From Paenibacillus sp. MSJ-34 (GTDB taxonomy: Bacteria > Bacillota > Bacilli > Paenibacillales > Paenibacillaceae): DNA of 64,000 nucleotides. The notes beneath the pieces are model-generated. The model had not been told where the DNA came from. It made no database searches and saw only the letters and a program-made list of their open reading frames with translations. The stretch is from NCBI RefSeq assembly GCF_018918005.1, contig NZ_JAHLPR010000014.1, positions 1-64,000 of the forward strand. Reading direction: 5' to 3'. Shown here one piece after another: positions 19,445 to 28,535 of this stretch. Both the position numbers and the translations under genes were made by a program. How positions within the stretch are numbered: the first letter of the stretch is position 1; the number at the start of each line of letters is the position of its first letter.

Positions 19445-19505
19445 ACTACACCCCACGATTTAATAGTTTTCTTACTCATTCTACCAGGCTAGTATTAAAG
19501 GAATG

Positions 19506-19636
19506 TTAACGAATCACCTCCGATTGTAAAATTTGCCTCAATCTTCGGCTCTCTTCTTCCGAGATGATGAAATACGGGTATGTAAGCGTTTGCCGATAGT
19601 TATATTGTAACCCTCTAACGGCACGATATCTAGCAT
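19506..19636 (-). pseudogene. small ORF (about 43 aa) with an apparent one-base deletion
   Basis: An ATG at 19636 has AGGAG seven bases upstream and begins M-L-D-I-V-P-L-E-G-Y. A second frame then continues in protein-like fashion (YFIISEEESRRLRQILQ) to a stop at 19506. The distance is 131 bases, one short of a whole number of codons; restoring one A in the TACAATATAAC run would join them. It resembles no family I can name. It could also be chance. Confidence 0.35.
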
Positions 19637-19716
19637 TACTTTTCTCCTATTGTTAGAAGGTACGGCATACTGTCTGGCGGCGATGCGGCAGCGCCTGCGG
19701 AACAAGCCGCCGTCGT

Positions 19717-20346
19717 TTACCCCGAAACGACAAGCGGCTGATCGCGGGAAGAACGGACGGATACCGTCCCTTTGGAAGAGAAATGCTGTAACAAGGAAGC
19801 TCTGGAGTGAATGAGCATCAGCGGCACGAGTTTTTCCGCTTTGGCATCGATTCTGCTTTGTCCGTCCGGATGCAGCACTTTCAATAAAAAACGAAGATAT
19901 ACGGTAGACAATCGATAGAATAAATTCGACTCCATGGCCCGTATTTCAAAACCTAGCCCATGGGTAATGCCGCGGTGAAGCAGCGTCACGCCGGTCAAGG
20001 CTTTCACCTTCACCATTTCCGGCATCGTCTCGAGCGCGGCGCTAATTTCCCGCAACGATTCCTTCGTCATACGCGCCGTAATTAACGCCGCGCGCCGCGC
20101 GCCGACCGTCCGCAGCAGCTGCAACACTTTTTCGTTGTCCAGATGAAGCTCTCCGATCCAATCTCCTCTGCGGACAAAAGTGCCGTCCCCGCACTCGAGA
20201 CTCTTCCCTTGATGCCTTCTTACAAACACTTTGCAAATCCCGTATTGCGACATATGCGAGCTGCGCAAACGCGATATAAGCCCAAACCCCTTCTCCCAAA
20301 CGATCCAGCCGGATTGAATCAGCTTCTTGCCAAATGTCACGGACAT
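19717..20346 (-). CDS. YkoP-like domain protein of unknown function
   Basis: A 209-residue soluble protein without signal peptide or TM helix. The segments RRHQGKSLECGDGTFVRRGDWIGELHLDNEKV and LTGVTLLHRGITHGLGFEI resemble the YkoP-like domain that in Bacillus relatives accompanies polysaccharide deacetylases. That match is from memory and not certain. The ATG at 20346 has GGAG and AAAGGA upstream. It stands alone, followed by a 40-base gap and the small ORF, with 1 kb of repeat-rich DNA on its 5' side. No catalytic residues can be assigned. Confidence 0.55.
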   Translation of the reverse strand: MSVTFGKKLIQSGWIVWEKGFGLISRLRSSHMSQYGICKVFVRRHQGKSLECGDGTFVRRGDWIGELHLDNEKVLQLLRTVGARRAALITARMTKESLREISAALETMPEMVKVKALTGVTLLHRGITHGLGFEIRAMESNLFYRLSTVYLRFLLKVLHPDGQSRIDAKAEKLVPLMLIHSRASLLQHFSSKGTVSVRSSRDQPLVVSG

Positions 20347-20540
20347 TCCTTTACACGTCTCCTTTAATTTGGAATAATAGATTCCTTTATTAAGTTAGAC
20401 TGTGTAAAAATGAATTTCCCTTCAAAACGACTGTTTTGAAGAATAAAACGGGAATTTTCGGACTTAACAATGAATTTCCATGCACCTTACCCATGCGCAT
20501 AGGGGTTTCACATGCAGCTATTATAGTGCCTCTGCTCCAA

Positions 20541-20730
20541 CTCCCATTGGAAAATGTCCAACGGAAATTGCCGATTTTCGTTCCAAGCGGCCTTCTATTG
20601 GAAATTGTCCAGCGGATTCCCCTCATTTTTCATGTTTTAGCCGTTTTTCGAAGATTTCATTGGATCATTTCCAATGAAGAGGTTTCATTCCGGTGCAGAA
20701 CGGGGAATTCATTGGATAAAATCCAATGAA
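20541..20730. repeat. four-hairpin intergenic element, TTGGA/TCCAA family (copy 2)
   Basis: Inverted repeats centred at about 20554, 20605, 20667 and 20719 (spacings 51, 62, 52). The last two have perfect 7-bp arms CATTGGA/TCCAATG around five bases. Unit order, loop size and spacings match copy 1 at 6652-6841 although most linker bases differ. Confidence 0.85.
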
Positions 20731-20797
20731 CCGGCGCAGCCCTATTAGCGTTCCGTTAAACTTTTTCATCCTTTCGCGCAGATCAAGCGTTTTTTGG

Positions 20798-20985
20798 GCC
20801 CTCTGTGAAAATCCCCCTCGTTCAGAAGTTCAGAAAAATTGAACTTGTCCGGGGACACTATCGGTTATTCGACACCATTATGCCTCTTCAGAATATCACG
20901 TCCTAAACGCCTTTATGAGACTAGATTTGTCGTGTTGGACACACCATTTAAGTCTGCTGAGCGAAGGGGATTTCGACAAAAGGGA
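20798..20985. repeat. paired-arm repeat, GAAGGGGAT-TCGACAAAAGG type (copy 1)
   Basis: A left arm (CCCCCTCGTTCAG, near 20813-20825) and a right arm (CTGAGCGAAGGGGAT then TCGACAAAAGG, 20957-20982) are inverted relative to each other. The right arm closely matches 58101-58127. The flanking bases from 20986 to 21118 contain nothing else I recognise. Confidence 0.5.
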
Positions 20986-21118
20986 GTGCTGTCCGTAGAT
21001 CTGTGAACGAATCGTTGAATGTGTCCGCAACCATCTTGCCGCTAAGTGTAAAGGGCAGCAAAATCGCTCAATGCAACGCTAGTCAATAAAACGTCTTATA
21101 CCGAATTATATTTCACAG

Positions 21119-21307
21119 GTTCGCGGACACACGAGACGCTATTTGCTGCAATTGGCCCGATTTGGGACCGTTCGCGGATACACAGTACGCTATTCGCGTT
21201 ACACATGCAAAATTAAGCACTCCATCGAACGAATAAAGGATCTACGGTCCGCGAAAACGGCGAATCAGAGGGTTCGGAGCGCAATAAGGGACGTACGGTC
21301 CGTTCGT
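21119..21307. repeat. four-unit intergenic element, TTCGCGGAC family (copy 1)
   Basis: Two forward units (TTCGCGGAC...ACGCTATT) have GGA(C/T) at 21125 and 21176. Two reversed units (AATAAGG...ACGGTCCG) have GTCC at 21247 and 21298. Start-to-start distances are 51, 71, 51, identical to those in the copy at 39905-40090. Confidence 0.85.
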
Positions 21308-21349
21308 AACCAGCAACCGCTCGTTGCCGTGCAAAGGCCTTCGAAGTCC

Positions 21350-22534
21350 TCAATTTCCGCAAATTTGCAGCGCCGTCTTGATATAGACGCGCGTCGCCGC
21401 TTCCAATTGCGACAACTCGATATATTCGTCATTGGAATGAGCTTGCGCGACATTGCCCGGACCGCACACGACGCTTTCCATTTGCCCGTAATTCGACAGA
21501 ATCGCCGCGTCCGTCCAGAAATGAACCCCGATCGCGGCATGGTTCCGTCCCGTCTCTTCCCGGCAAGCGTCGGACAACGCTTGAACGAGCGGGGAGTCCG
21601 GATTACTCTCCAACGCATCGTGAGGCACATCCTTCGTGATCGGCATTCGGCGGATCGACACCTTTACATGATCCTCCGCCTGTTTGACCTCTTCCAGCAG
21701 CGACAGCATCTCTTGAAAGACTTGCTCTCTGTTTTCGCCCGGGATATACCTCCGCTCCAATCTGACTACGCAGCAATCCGGCACGATCGTGGGCCGTTTG
21801 CCGCCGCGTATTTCACCAATATTCACGGTAGAATGTCCAAGCAAAGGGTGCGCGCGTCTTGCCAATTCCGGAATATAGGTTTCCCTGACCTTCTGGATGA
21901 ACCGGTTGGCATGATAAATGGCATTGATTCCCGCATCCGGATTGCTGCCGTGCGCAGCCAAGCCTTCGAATTGAATCTCGAACCACTCGACGCCTTTATG
22001 AGCCACCGCGATATCCATCATTGTAGGTTCGCCGACGACGGCATAATCGGCTCGGACGCCTTGGTTCACCATATGCCATGCGCCGGCGCTGCCGCTTTCC
22101 TCCCCGATCACGCCGGTAAAGATAAGATCGCCGCGCAGCCGGATTTGCGAACGCCGCACAGCGATCAACGCGCTGGCCATCGCGGCGATCGCGCCGAGCA
22201 TATCGACGGCTCCTCTGCCGTACAGCTTGCCGTTCCGAACGGCCGGCCGCAAGGCGTCCGGCATATCGTAAGGAGGGATCGTGTCGATATGGCCGTTCAA
22301 CATTAAACTTTTGCCGCCCCCCGTCCCCTGCAAGCGCGCGATTACGTTCGAGCGGCCGTCCGACACTTCCTGAAGCTCGACATCGATCCCTTCCTCGCGA
22401 AATAACCTATATAAAAATTCCCCGATCGCTTTTTCCTGCCCGGGACAATCTTCGTGGCCGGGAATGCGAATGAGCCGTTCAAGCAAATCTATCGTTTCTT
22501 GCGGACGAATTAGTTGAACCGGATTGGTATGCAT
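21350..22534 (-). CDS. M20-family metallohydrolase (ArgE/DapE-type deacylase)
   Basis: A 394-residue enzyme with all M20 metal-site motifs: NGHIDTIP (H82), GRGAVDMLG (bridging Asp 111), GEESGS (catalytic and metal Glu) and GEPT. A dimerisation or lid domain sits in the middle, with GLAAHGSNPDAGINAI. Family members cleave N-acyl or N-carbamoyl amino acids, so it probably releases an amine from an acylated intermediate. GGGAGGA precedes the ATG at 22534. It is the last gene of a long minus-strand operon, which holds a second M20 gene four positions upstream. Confidence 0.9.
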   Translation of the reverse strand: MHTNPVQLIRPQETIDLLERLIRIPGHEDCPGQEKAIGEFLYRLFREEGIDVELQEVSDGRSNVIARLQGTGGGKSLMLNGHIDTIPPYDMPDALRPAVRNGKLYGRGAVDMLGAIAAMASALIAVRRSQIRLRGDLIFTGVIGEESGSAGAWHMVNQGVRADYAVVGEPTMMDIAVAHKGVEWFEIQFEGLAAHGSNPDAGINAIYHANRFIQKVRETYIPELARRAHPLLGHSTVNIGEIRGGKRPTIVPDCCVVRLERRYIPGENREQVFQEMLSLLEEVKQAEDHVKVSIRRMPITKDVPHDALESNPDSPLVQALSDACREETGRNHAAIGVHFWTDAAILSNYGQMESVVCGPGNVAQAHSNDEYIELSQLEAATRVYIKTALQICGN

Positions 22535-22546
22535 CTTGTCCTCCCA

Positions 22547-23572
22547 TTACAAACGAACGATCGTTTTGTCTTGGCCGGAACGAACGATCGCATCGGCGAT
22601 TTTCAAAGCTTCCACCGAATGAAGCAAGGGCGCGACCCGGGATTCTTCCCCCTTCCGCACCTGATACGTAAAATGCTGCAATTCGGCCCGAATCGCTCCG
22701 CCGATTCCGTCATGCTCGGTCGGCCAAAGCACATAGTCCGGCACTTGAATCTCCTCGTCGGACCATAAGGATAGCCCCGTGTTAAGCGTCCCGAATTGCG
22801 TCGATCCCTTCGTACCCACGATCTCCATGTGGGCGTCGATCGTGCCGTCCAATTCCAGCGTTTACGTCAAGTTGCGCGGACCTTTGCGCGGGACAAGCCA
22901 TGCCGATTCGAGCGTAGCGACAATGCCGTTGGCAAACGTCAACGTTGCCGTGAACAGATCCGGGTATCGATTCCCGCTCAAGCTTCGCTCCACGGCGTAA
23001 ACCTCTTGGCAAGCGCTGTCCGCGAACCATAAAATCAAATCGAGATCGTGAATGCCCGATTCGTAGACGGGATGAACTCTTTTCCCGAAGCTTTGAAACC
23101 AGTCCCGGCTAAAATCCCGTTTGGCGCGAATATGCCCGATCTCTCCCAGAGCGCCCGCCTCAATCGATTTTTTCATCATGTAGTACGGCTGCGCAAAGCG
23201 GCTAATATTGCCTACCATGACTTGCTTGCCGCGCTCGCGGGACAATTGATAGATTCGTTCGGCATCCCGTACGGTGGTAGCGATCGGCTTCTCGATAAAG
23301 ACATGTTTGCCGTGTTCCAACGCTTGAATGGCAAAAGTGCCGTGCGTGCTTTCGTCGGACACGATGTCGATGACATCGAGGTCGGACTTCATCATCTCTT
23401 CCGGATTTCGATAGGTATGGGGAATGCCGTATTTCTCGGACACCTGCTGCAATAAATCTTCGTTTAAGTCGGAGATCGCGACGACCTCGCAATTCGGCAG
23501 CTGCTGCAATACGTGCAGATGCAGCCTGCCGAAGCGGCCGACTCCCAATATTCCGATGCGAATTTTATCCAT
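22547..23572 (-). pseudogene. Gfo/Idh/MocA oxidoreductase interrupted by an in-frame TAA
   Basis: The frame reads as a Gfo/Idh/MocA oxidoreductase: NAD-binding GILGVGRFGRLHL at the start (ATG 23572, GGAGGAAGGG upstream), then HVFIEKPIATT. The C-terminal part ends in VRSGQDKTIVRL. A TAA at 22862-22864 breaks it after KGPRNLT; the very next codons continue in the same frame as TLELDGTIDAHMEIVGTKG, which is ordinary family sequence. One base change (for example from TAC or TAT, Tyr) explains it. Without readthrough only the Rossmann half and part of the substrate domain would be made. It may be a genuine nonsense mutation or a sequence error. Confidence 0.85.
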
Positions 23573-23630
23573 GTCTGCCCTTCCTCCATTTCTCTGGTCT
23601 ATATGTTCCACTCTGCCATCCGTTCCCATC

Positions 23631-24830
23631 TTACACGCCTAACAAATCCGCCAAAGCCCCAGCCCGATTCGGAATGAGCGGGGCGTTCATTTCCGTTTGC
23701 ACCTGCGTCATGTCCTTCAGGCCGTGCCCGGTCAGAACGGCAACGACGACGGAATCCGGCTTGACTCTGCCGGCTTTCACGCTATGGACAAGCTCGGCGA
23801 TGCTGACGGCGGAAGAAGGCTCCACGAACATCCCCTCGTCTTGAGCAAGCCAGCTCTGGGCGGCGCGTATCTCTTCGTCCGAAACGCAGTTAGCGAACCC
23901 GCCCGAACGAAGAATCGTTTCCAACGTGTACGTCCCGTCCTTGGCATATCCGTGGAGGCCGTCGCAAATTCCTCCGGCAATCGTCCGCGGAGACGGATCG
24001 GATTGCACCTGGTCTCTTCCTTCCAAATAGGCGCGGGCGATCGGACTGCAGCCCTCGGCTTGAATTCCCGCCATTCGCGGCAACGCTCCGGTTACGCCCA
24101 ACCTCTTCAATTCTTCATAGCCGTTGAATATGCCGACAAGGAGCGGTCCCGCTCCGATCGGAACATAGATGACATCCGGCACGTTCTTCAATTGGCGATG
24201 CAATTCGAAGGCGACGTTCTTGTCCCCTTCCACCGTATAAGGATTAATAAAGGTAGAAGTCACGTTAAACATGTTATATTTCTCGCCGATTTCCTTCGCC
24301 ACCGCAAAGGAATTGCTGTACGGACCTTCAACTTTGACGACGCGGGCGCCGTAAGCCAAAGATTGCTTTACTTTCTCTTGCGGCGTGGATTCGGGAACGA
24401 GCACGACGGCTTCCAAGCCGGCTCTGGCGGCAAAGGCGGATGTCGCCGCCGCGCCGTTGCCGCTGGATGCGACGATGATACGGTCGTAGCCGAACTTCAC
24501 GGCCATCGAGACGCCCATCGAGACCGGGCGATCCTTGAATGCCCCGCTTGGATTGGCGAACTCGCATTTAAGGAAGAGATGCCGCAGGCCAAGCCGTTTG
24601 GCCAGGCGATCGGCTCTCACCAGAGGCGTATTGCCTTCCCCGATCGACACTCTCTCCGCTGCGGGCAGCGGAAGCAAGTCTTCCGTGTCTACGCCGCTTT
24701 CCGCCCACTTTATGCCGATTCGTTCATAATCGTAATCCGCTTTCAAGATGGAACCGCATTGTTTGCACTCGTATAGCGGCTCCAACGGATAGGCTGTTTC
24801 ACAAGACGTGCAACGCAATCCTCGAATCAT
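23631..24830 (-). CDS. threonine-synthase-like PLP enzyme with N-terminal zinc ribbon
   Basis: A 399-residue fold-type II PLP enzyme. An N-terminal four-Cys zinc ribbon (C7, C10, C22, C25) precedes the catalytic domain. The PLP Lys is in GAFKDRPVS (K99), and SSGNGAAATSAFAARAG holds the phosphate. This layout is that of archaeal/bacterial threonine synthases (ThrC-2 type). However, no homoserine-kinase or homoserine-dehydrogenase gene is near, and it sits in a catabolic operon. A beta-elimination or replacement on another hydroxy- or amino-acid is therefore a serious alternative. It overlaps the following M20 gene by four bases. Confidence 0.85.
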   Translation of the reverse strand: MIRGLRCTSCETAYPLEPLYECKQCGSILKADYDYERIGIKWAESGVDTEDLLPLPAAERVSIGEGNTPLVRADRLAKRLGLRHLFLKCEFANPSGAFKDRPVSMGVSMAVKFGYDRIIVASSGNGAAATSAFAARAGLEAVVLVPESTPQEKVKQSLAYGARVVKVEGPYSNSFAVAKEIGEKYNMFNVTSTFINPYTVEGDKNVAFELHRQLKNVPDVIYVPIGAGPLLVGIFNGYEELKRLGVTGALPRMAGIQAEGCSPIARAYLEGRDQVQSDPSPRTIAGGICDGLHGYAKDGTYTLETILRSGGFANCVSDEEIRAAQSWLAQDEGMFVEPSSAVSIAELVHSVKAGRVKPDSVVVAVLTGHGLKDMTQVQTEMNAPLIPNRAGALADLLGV

Positions 24831-26020
24831 AAACGCCCTCCTTCATTAGATTCGCAATGTTGTAAAAGCTCCAACGCCAGCGCGATATAGATTTGGGAAG
24901 CATCGGTCAATTCTTGTACGTCGACCCATTCGTCTTCCGTATGCGCCCGATGCAAACTGCCCGGCCCCATAACGAGCGTTGGAATTCCTCTGGCCACGGA
25001 GAAAAAAGGAGCCTCCGTCGTCGCCAGGAAGGGCTTGATCCGCTTGCGCTCGTTCGTAATTTCCGTTGCGATTCGAAGCGCGGTTTGCGCGAGCGGATGA
25101 TGCTCCTCAAGCGAATGAGGAGGCAAATACAAATACTGTTCCAAGCGCACGTCGAATCCTTCCCGGGCGGAAATTTCCCTCGCCGTACGTTCGATTTCCC
25201 CGTATATTTCTTCCTCCGATTCCCCGGGCAGCACGCGGCGGTCGATTTCGATCTGCGCGTGGCTCGGTACGATATTCGGCGCGGTGCCCCCATGGATCTG
25301 CGCCACCGTCAATGAAGCGGAACCGAGCATTTCATGCTTGCGCCGCTTCACTTCATTTCCCAGCAGTTCCAAGCCGATAATCAGCTTGGCCATTTTATAA
25401 ATGGCATTATCCGGACGTTCCACCACAGACGTATGTCCGGATATGCCGTACGTATCAAGGCGGTATCGTCCGTCCCCTTTATGGCAAATACATGCGTCCA
25501 GATCGGTCGGTTCGCCGATCACCGCATAATCGGCCGTAAATTCCTCCCGCATGAAATGTTTCATGCCCAGATTGGAACGCTCTTCATCGACGTTAAAAAA
25601 TAAGATCAGCTTCCCATGAAACGGAACGCCCGAACGTTTCAATACGATCGCCGCATACAGCATCGCCGCCACGCCCGATTTCATGTCCGAGGCCCCTCTG
25701 CCGTACAATTTCCCGTCTTCCACCAACCCGTCAAACGGCGGCTTGGTCCAATACGGACCGGCGGGAACGACGTCCAAGTGACCGTTGTATACCAATACAG
25801 GTCCGGGCAATTCCCCTTCTATGGCAGCCATAAGATTGGGCCTTCCCGCAGCAGCCCACGACAATTCGGCGGAAATTCCGTTTTCCTCCAGAATGCTCTT
25901 GATACATAGAGCGACGCTTTCTTCCGTACCGGAAGGATTCTCGCTTGGCATTTGTATGAGACGCTGCGCGATACCCAATAGTTCGCCGGAATTGAAATAA
26001 GATGCCGCCCGCTCGTCCAT
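24827..26020 (-). CDS. second M20-family metallohydrolase (ArgE/DapE-type)
   Basis: A 397-residue M20 enzyme with YNGHLDVVP, GRGASDMKSG, the Glu pair in NVDEERSN (catalytic Glu and first metal Glu) and GEPTDLD. I chose the ATG at 26020 because GAGAGGGG lies just before it; the frame is open to 26083. It overlaps the PLP-enzyme gene by four bases, so the two are translationally coupled. It is distinct in sequence from the M20 enzyme at 21350-22534, and two different deacylases in one operon suggest two acylated substrates or two steps. Substrate unknown. Confidence 0.9.
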   Translation of the reverse strand: MDERAASYFNSGELLGIAQRLIQMPSENPSGTEESVALCIKSILEENGISAELSWAAAGRPNLMAAIEGELPGPVLVYNGHLDVVPAGPYWTKPPFDGLVEDGKLYGRGASDMKSGVAAMLYAAIVLKRSGVPFHGKLILFFNVDEERSNLGMKHFMREEFTADYAVIGEPTDLDACICHKGDGRYRLDTYGISGHTSVVERPDNAIYKMAKLIIGLELLGNEVKRRKHEMLGSASLTVAQIHGGTAPNIVPSHAQIEIDRRVLPGESEEEIYGEIERTAREISAREGFDVRLEQYLYLPPHSLEEHHPLAQTALRIATEITNERKRIKPFLATTEAPFFSVARGIPTLVMGPGSLHRAHTEDEWVDVQELTDASQIYIALALELLQHCESNEGGRL

Positions 26021-26088
26021 TTCCGTTCCCCTCTCTCCAAATTGCCGTAAACATGCCCCGACGGGCATGTTTACGGTCAACAACGATA

Positions 26089-27063
26089 TTAAGCTTGTCT
26101 GGCGCCCAGTTTATGCTGCGCTGCTCTTAACAACGAGTCCATGGCCAAGGCAATGACGATGATCATTCCTTTGAAAAAATCCAGGCTGGAGGCGCCGATG
26201 CCAAAGACGGACATGGCGTGCGTAATAAGGCTAATAATGATCGCCCCTACCAACGTGCCGGCAATGGACCCTCGGCCGCCGAATATGCTTGTTCCTCCGA
26301 TAACGGTCGCCGTAATGGCATCCAGCATCAAATTGACGCCCCCGATGTTAGGCGAGACGATCGAAGCGCGGGATACGAGCAGAATCGCGGTGATCGCCGT
26401 ACAGACGCCGCTGAAGATGTAAACGAACAATTGCTGTCTGACAATGGGAACGCCGGACGATCTGGAAGACTCCAAGCTGCTGCCGATGCCGTACGTTCTT
26501 AATCCGAAGCTCGTTTGTTTAATGAGCAAAGCCGCGGCCACAATTAACACCGCCGTCACAATCGCAATATTCGGCACCCCAGCGGTCGCTCCGACCCCTA
26601 TCTTCTTCAGTACGGGATCGGTCACGATCAATACGCCGCCGGTAGCGAGCAATAAGGTGGCGCCCTGCACTAACGTCATGGAACCGAGCGTGACAATAAA
26701 CGCTTGTATCTTCAACATTCCGACGAAAAAACCGTTGAACAATCCGATGACGACTCCCACCATCAACGTGATGATGATCGCGCTGAACAAGGATCCGCCG
26801 TTCGTCAGCACCAATCCGACAACGACGGCGCATAACCCGACGCCGTAACCCGCCGACAGGTCAATGCCGCCCGAGATCAATACGATCATGGCGCCTAAAG
26901 CCAAAATCGCGATCGGCGCGGCCTGGACCAATATTTGCAGCAGATTCGGACCGGTAATAATTCGGTCGTCTACGAACGCAAAAACGCATAACAATACAAT
27001 CAGCAGAATGACCGGGGCAAATTGCAATATACGGCTCCATGAGAGATGCTTCTTCGCGTTCAT
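26089..27063 (-). CDS. ribose-type (CUT2) ABC transporter permease
   Basis: A 324-residue RbsC-family membrane protein with the ISGGIDLSAGYGVGL signature. It overlaps the upstream aldehyde dehydrogenase gene by four bases. Together with the fused permease-ATPase (29592-32153) and binding protein (32150-33238) it probably completes one transporter with two non-identical permease halves. Its separation from the other transport genes by a dehydrogenase and an oxidoreductase shows that transport and catabolism are interleaved in one transcript. Confidence 0.88.
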   Translation of the reverse strand: MNAKKHLSWSRILQFAPVILLIVLLCVFAFVDDRIITGPNLLQILVQAAPIAILALGAMIVLISGGIDLSAGYGVGLCAVVVGLVLTNGGSLFSAIIITLMVGVVIGLFNGFFVGMLKIQAFIVTLGSMTLVQGATLLLATGGVLIVTDPVLKKIGVGATAGVPNIAIVTAVLIVAAALLIKQTSFGLRTYGIGSSLESSRSSGVPIVRQQLFVYIFSGVCTAITAILLVSRASIVSPNIGGVNLMLDAITATVIGGTSIFGGRGSIAGTLVGAIIISLITHAMSVFGIGASSLDFFKGMIIVIALAMDSLLRAAQHKLGARQA

Positions 27064-28517
27064 CGGTTTCCTTCTCCCGAGAGCGTAACGATGACGGTTC
27101 GTATTTCGCTCATCTCTTCAATGGACCATTTCCCGCCGCTGCGGCCGTACCCGCTCGGGCTTCCGGACGTGCCGCCCGCCGGTATTTGCGTCTCCCAGTA
27201 GTTGCCCGCTTCGTTGACATGAACGAAACCGAAATTCAATTCCTCCGCCATGCTCATCGCCCTGCCCACATTGTCGGAAAATATGGCGGCAGAGAGACGG
27301 TAAGGGCTGGAAGCAATCAAGCTGGGGAGTTCGGATTCATCCTGAAAGCGGATGAGCGGAATGACCGGGCCGAACGTCTCATCGGTGTTGATAAGAGCGT
27401 CGACGGACACATGGTCCACTACGGTCGGCTCCACATACAGCGCGGTAGGCCGGTCCGCTTGGATGTTCCCGCCGGCGATCACCTTCGCGCCTTTGCGAAC
27501 GGCATCCTCCACTTGAGCGACTACCTTCTCCGCCACGATTCGATTATGGACCGGTCCCATCGTCGTGCCGGGATCGAACGGATCGCCCAGCGTCACGGCG
27601 GCCGTTTTCGCTTTAAGCAATTCGGCAAGCTTGTCGGCGACCGCCTCATGTACGAGCACCCGTTCCGTGGAAGTGCAAATCTGCCCCGCATTGGCAAAGC
27701 TGCCGCGAATTAACGCATCCGATGCCTTCTCCAAATCGGCGTCCGCCAGTACGATGGAAGGCCCGTTTCCGCCAAGCTCCAACAAGCATGGCTTCGCCTT
27801 GGCTCTCGCAGCGATCGTATTGCCGGTAGGCGTGCTTCCGGTAAAAGCGACGGCGCTCGTTAATTCATGCACGACGACCGCATCTCCGACAACGGCTCCT
27901 TCCCCGATGACAAGGTTGACATACCCTTTCGGCACGCCCGCTTCTTCCAGGCACCGCATGAACCGGCTTGCCACAGCCGCCGTCGAAGGGGCCGGAATCC
28001 ATACGATCGTGTTCCCGGCCGCCAAGCCGGGAGCGAGATAATAAGCGCTCGCGCAGCCGATGGGGAAATTCCAAGGCGTAATGACGCCGTATACTCCTCT
28101 GGGGCGGCGATAGGCAAACGCCCGTTTGTTCGGGTCGCGGAGCGGAATAATCTCCGAGTTCATCCATTTGATTTGTTCCGCGGCTTCCCGGAAAGAGGTG
28201 ATGCAAGCTTCCACTTCGCCAAGCGCCTCGGTATGATACGGCTTGCCGTGCTCCATGCTCAGCACTTTCGCCAATTCCTCTTTGTTAGCGGCAATTGCAT
28301 CCGCGATCCGCTGGCATAATTCCGCCCGCTCAAATACCGTCATGGCGGCCAAGGAAGGGGCCGCGCGGTGCGCGGCGCGAACGGCCCGGTCCGCATCTTC
28401 TCTCGTTCCCGTCGGAATCGTGCCGATTGTCTCGCCCGTCGCCGGGCTAATCACATCTTTCACATGTTTGCCATCGCCGGAGTACCATGCTCCGTCGATG
28501 TACATCGGATACATCAT
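27060..28517 (-). CDS. NAD(P)-dependent aldehyde dehydrogenase
   Basis: A 485-residue member of the ALDH superfamily. Visible are ITPWNFPIG (cofactor-binding region), the general-base Glu in LLELGGNGP, and the nucleophile Cys in ANAGQICTSTERV. The substrate is not predictable; lactaldehyde, succinate semialdehyde and uronate-derived semialdehydes are all handled by close families. A homologue lies in the next transcription unit (34702-36174). An ATG with AAGGAGGG upstream starts the gene, 18 bases after the Gfo/Idh gene. Confidence 0.92.
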   Translation of the reverse strand: MMYPMYIDGAWYSGDGKHVKDVISPATGETIGTIPTGTREDADRAVRAAHRAAPSLAAMTVFERAELCQRIADAIAANKEELAKVLSMEHGKPYHTEALGEVEACITSFREAAEQIKWMNSEIIPLRDPNKRAFAYRRPRGVYGVITPWNFPIGCASAYYLAPGLAAGNTIVWIPAPSTAAVASRFMRCLEEAGVPKGYVNLVIGEGAVVGDAVVVHELTSAVAFTGSTPTGNTIAARAKAKPCLLELGGNGPSIVLADADLEKASDALIRGSFANAGQICTSTERVLVHEAVADKLAELLKAKTAAVTLGDPFDPGTTMGPVHNRIVAEKVVAQVEDAVRKGAKVIAGGNIQADRPTALYVEPTVVDHVSVDALINTDETFGPVIPLIRFQDESELPSLIASSPYRLSAAIFSDNVGRAMSMAEELNFGFVHVNEAGNYWETQIPAGGTSGSPSGYGRSGGKWSIEEMSEIRTVIVTLSGEGNR

Positions 28518-28535
28518 GATGTCGCCCTCCTTATG

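Noticed and set aside
21143-22306. 387-codon plus-strand open frame
   Set aside because: Antisense to the M20 deacylase and running into repeat DNA; composition (Arg/His/Gln-rich) is typical of a shadow frame.
23697-24776. 359-codon plus-strand open frame
   Set aside because: Fully antisense to the PLP-enzyme gene, with His/Arg-rich nonsense composition.
23631-24830. Assignment as biosynthetic threonine synthase (thrC)
   Set aside because: Motifs fit, but no other threonine-pathway gene is present and the operon is catabolic, so only a family-level call is made.
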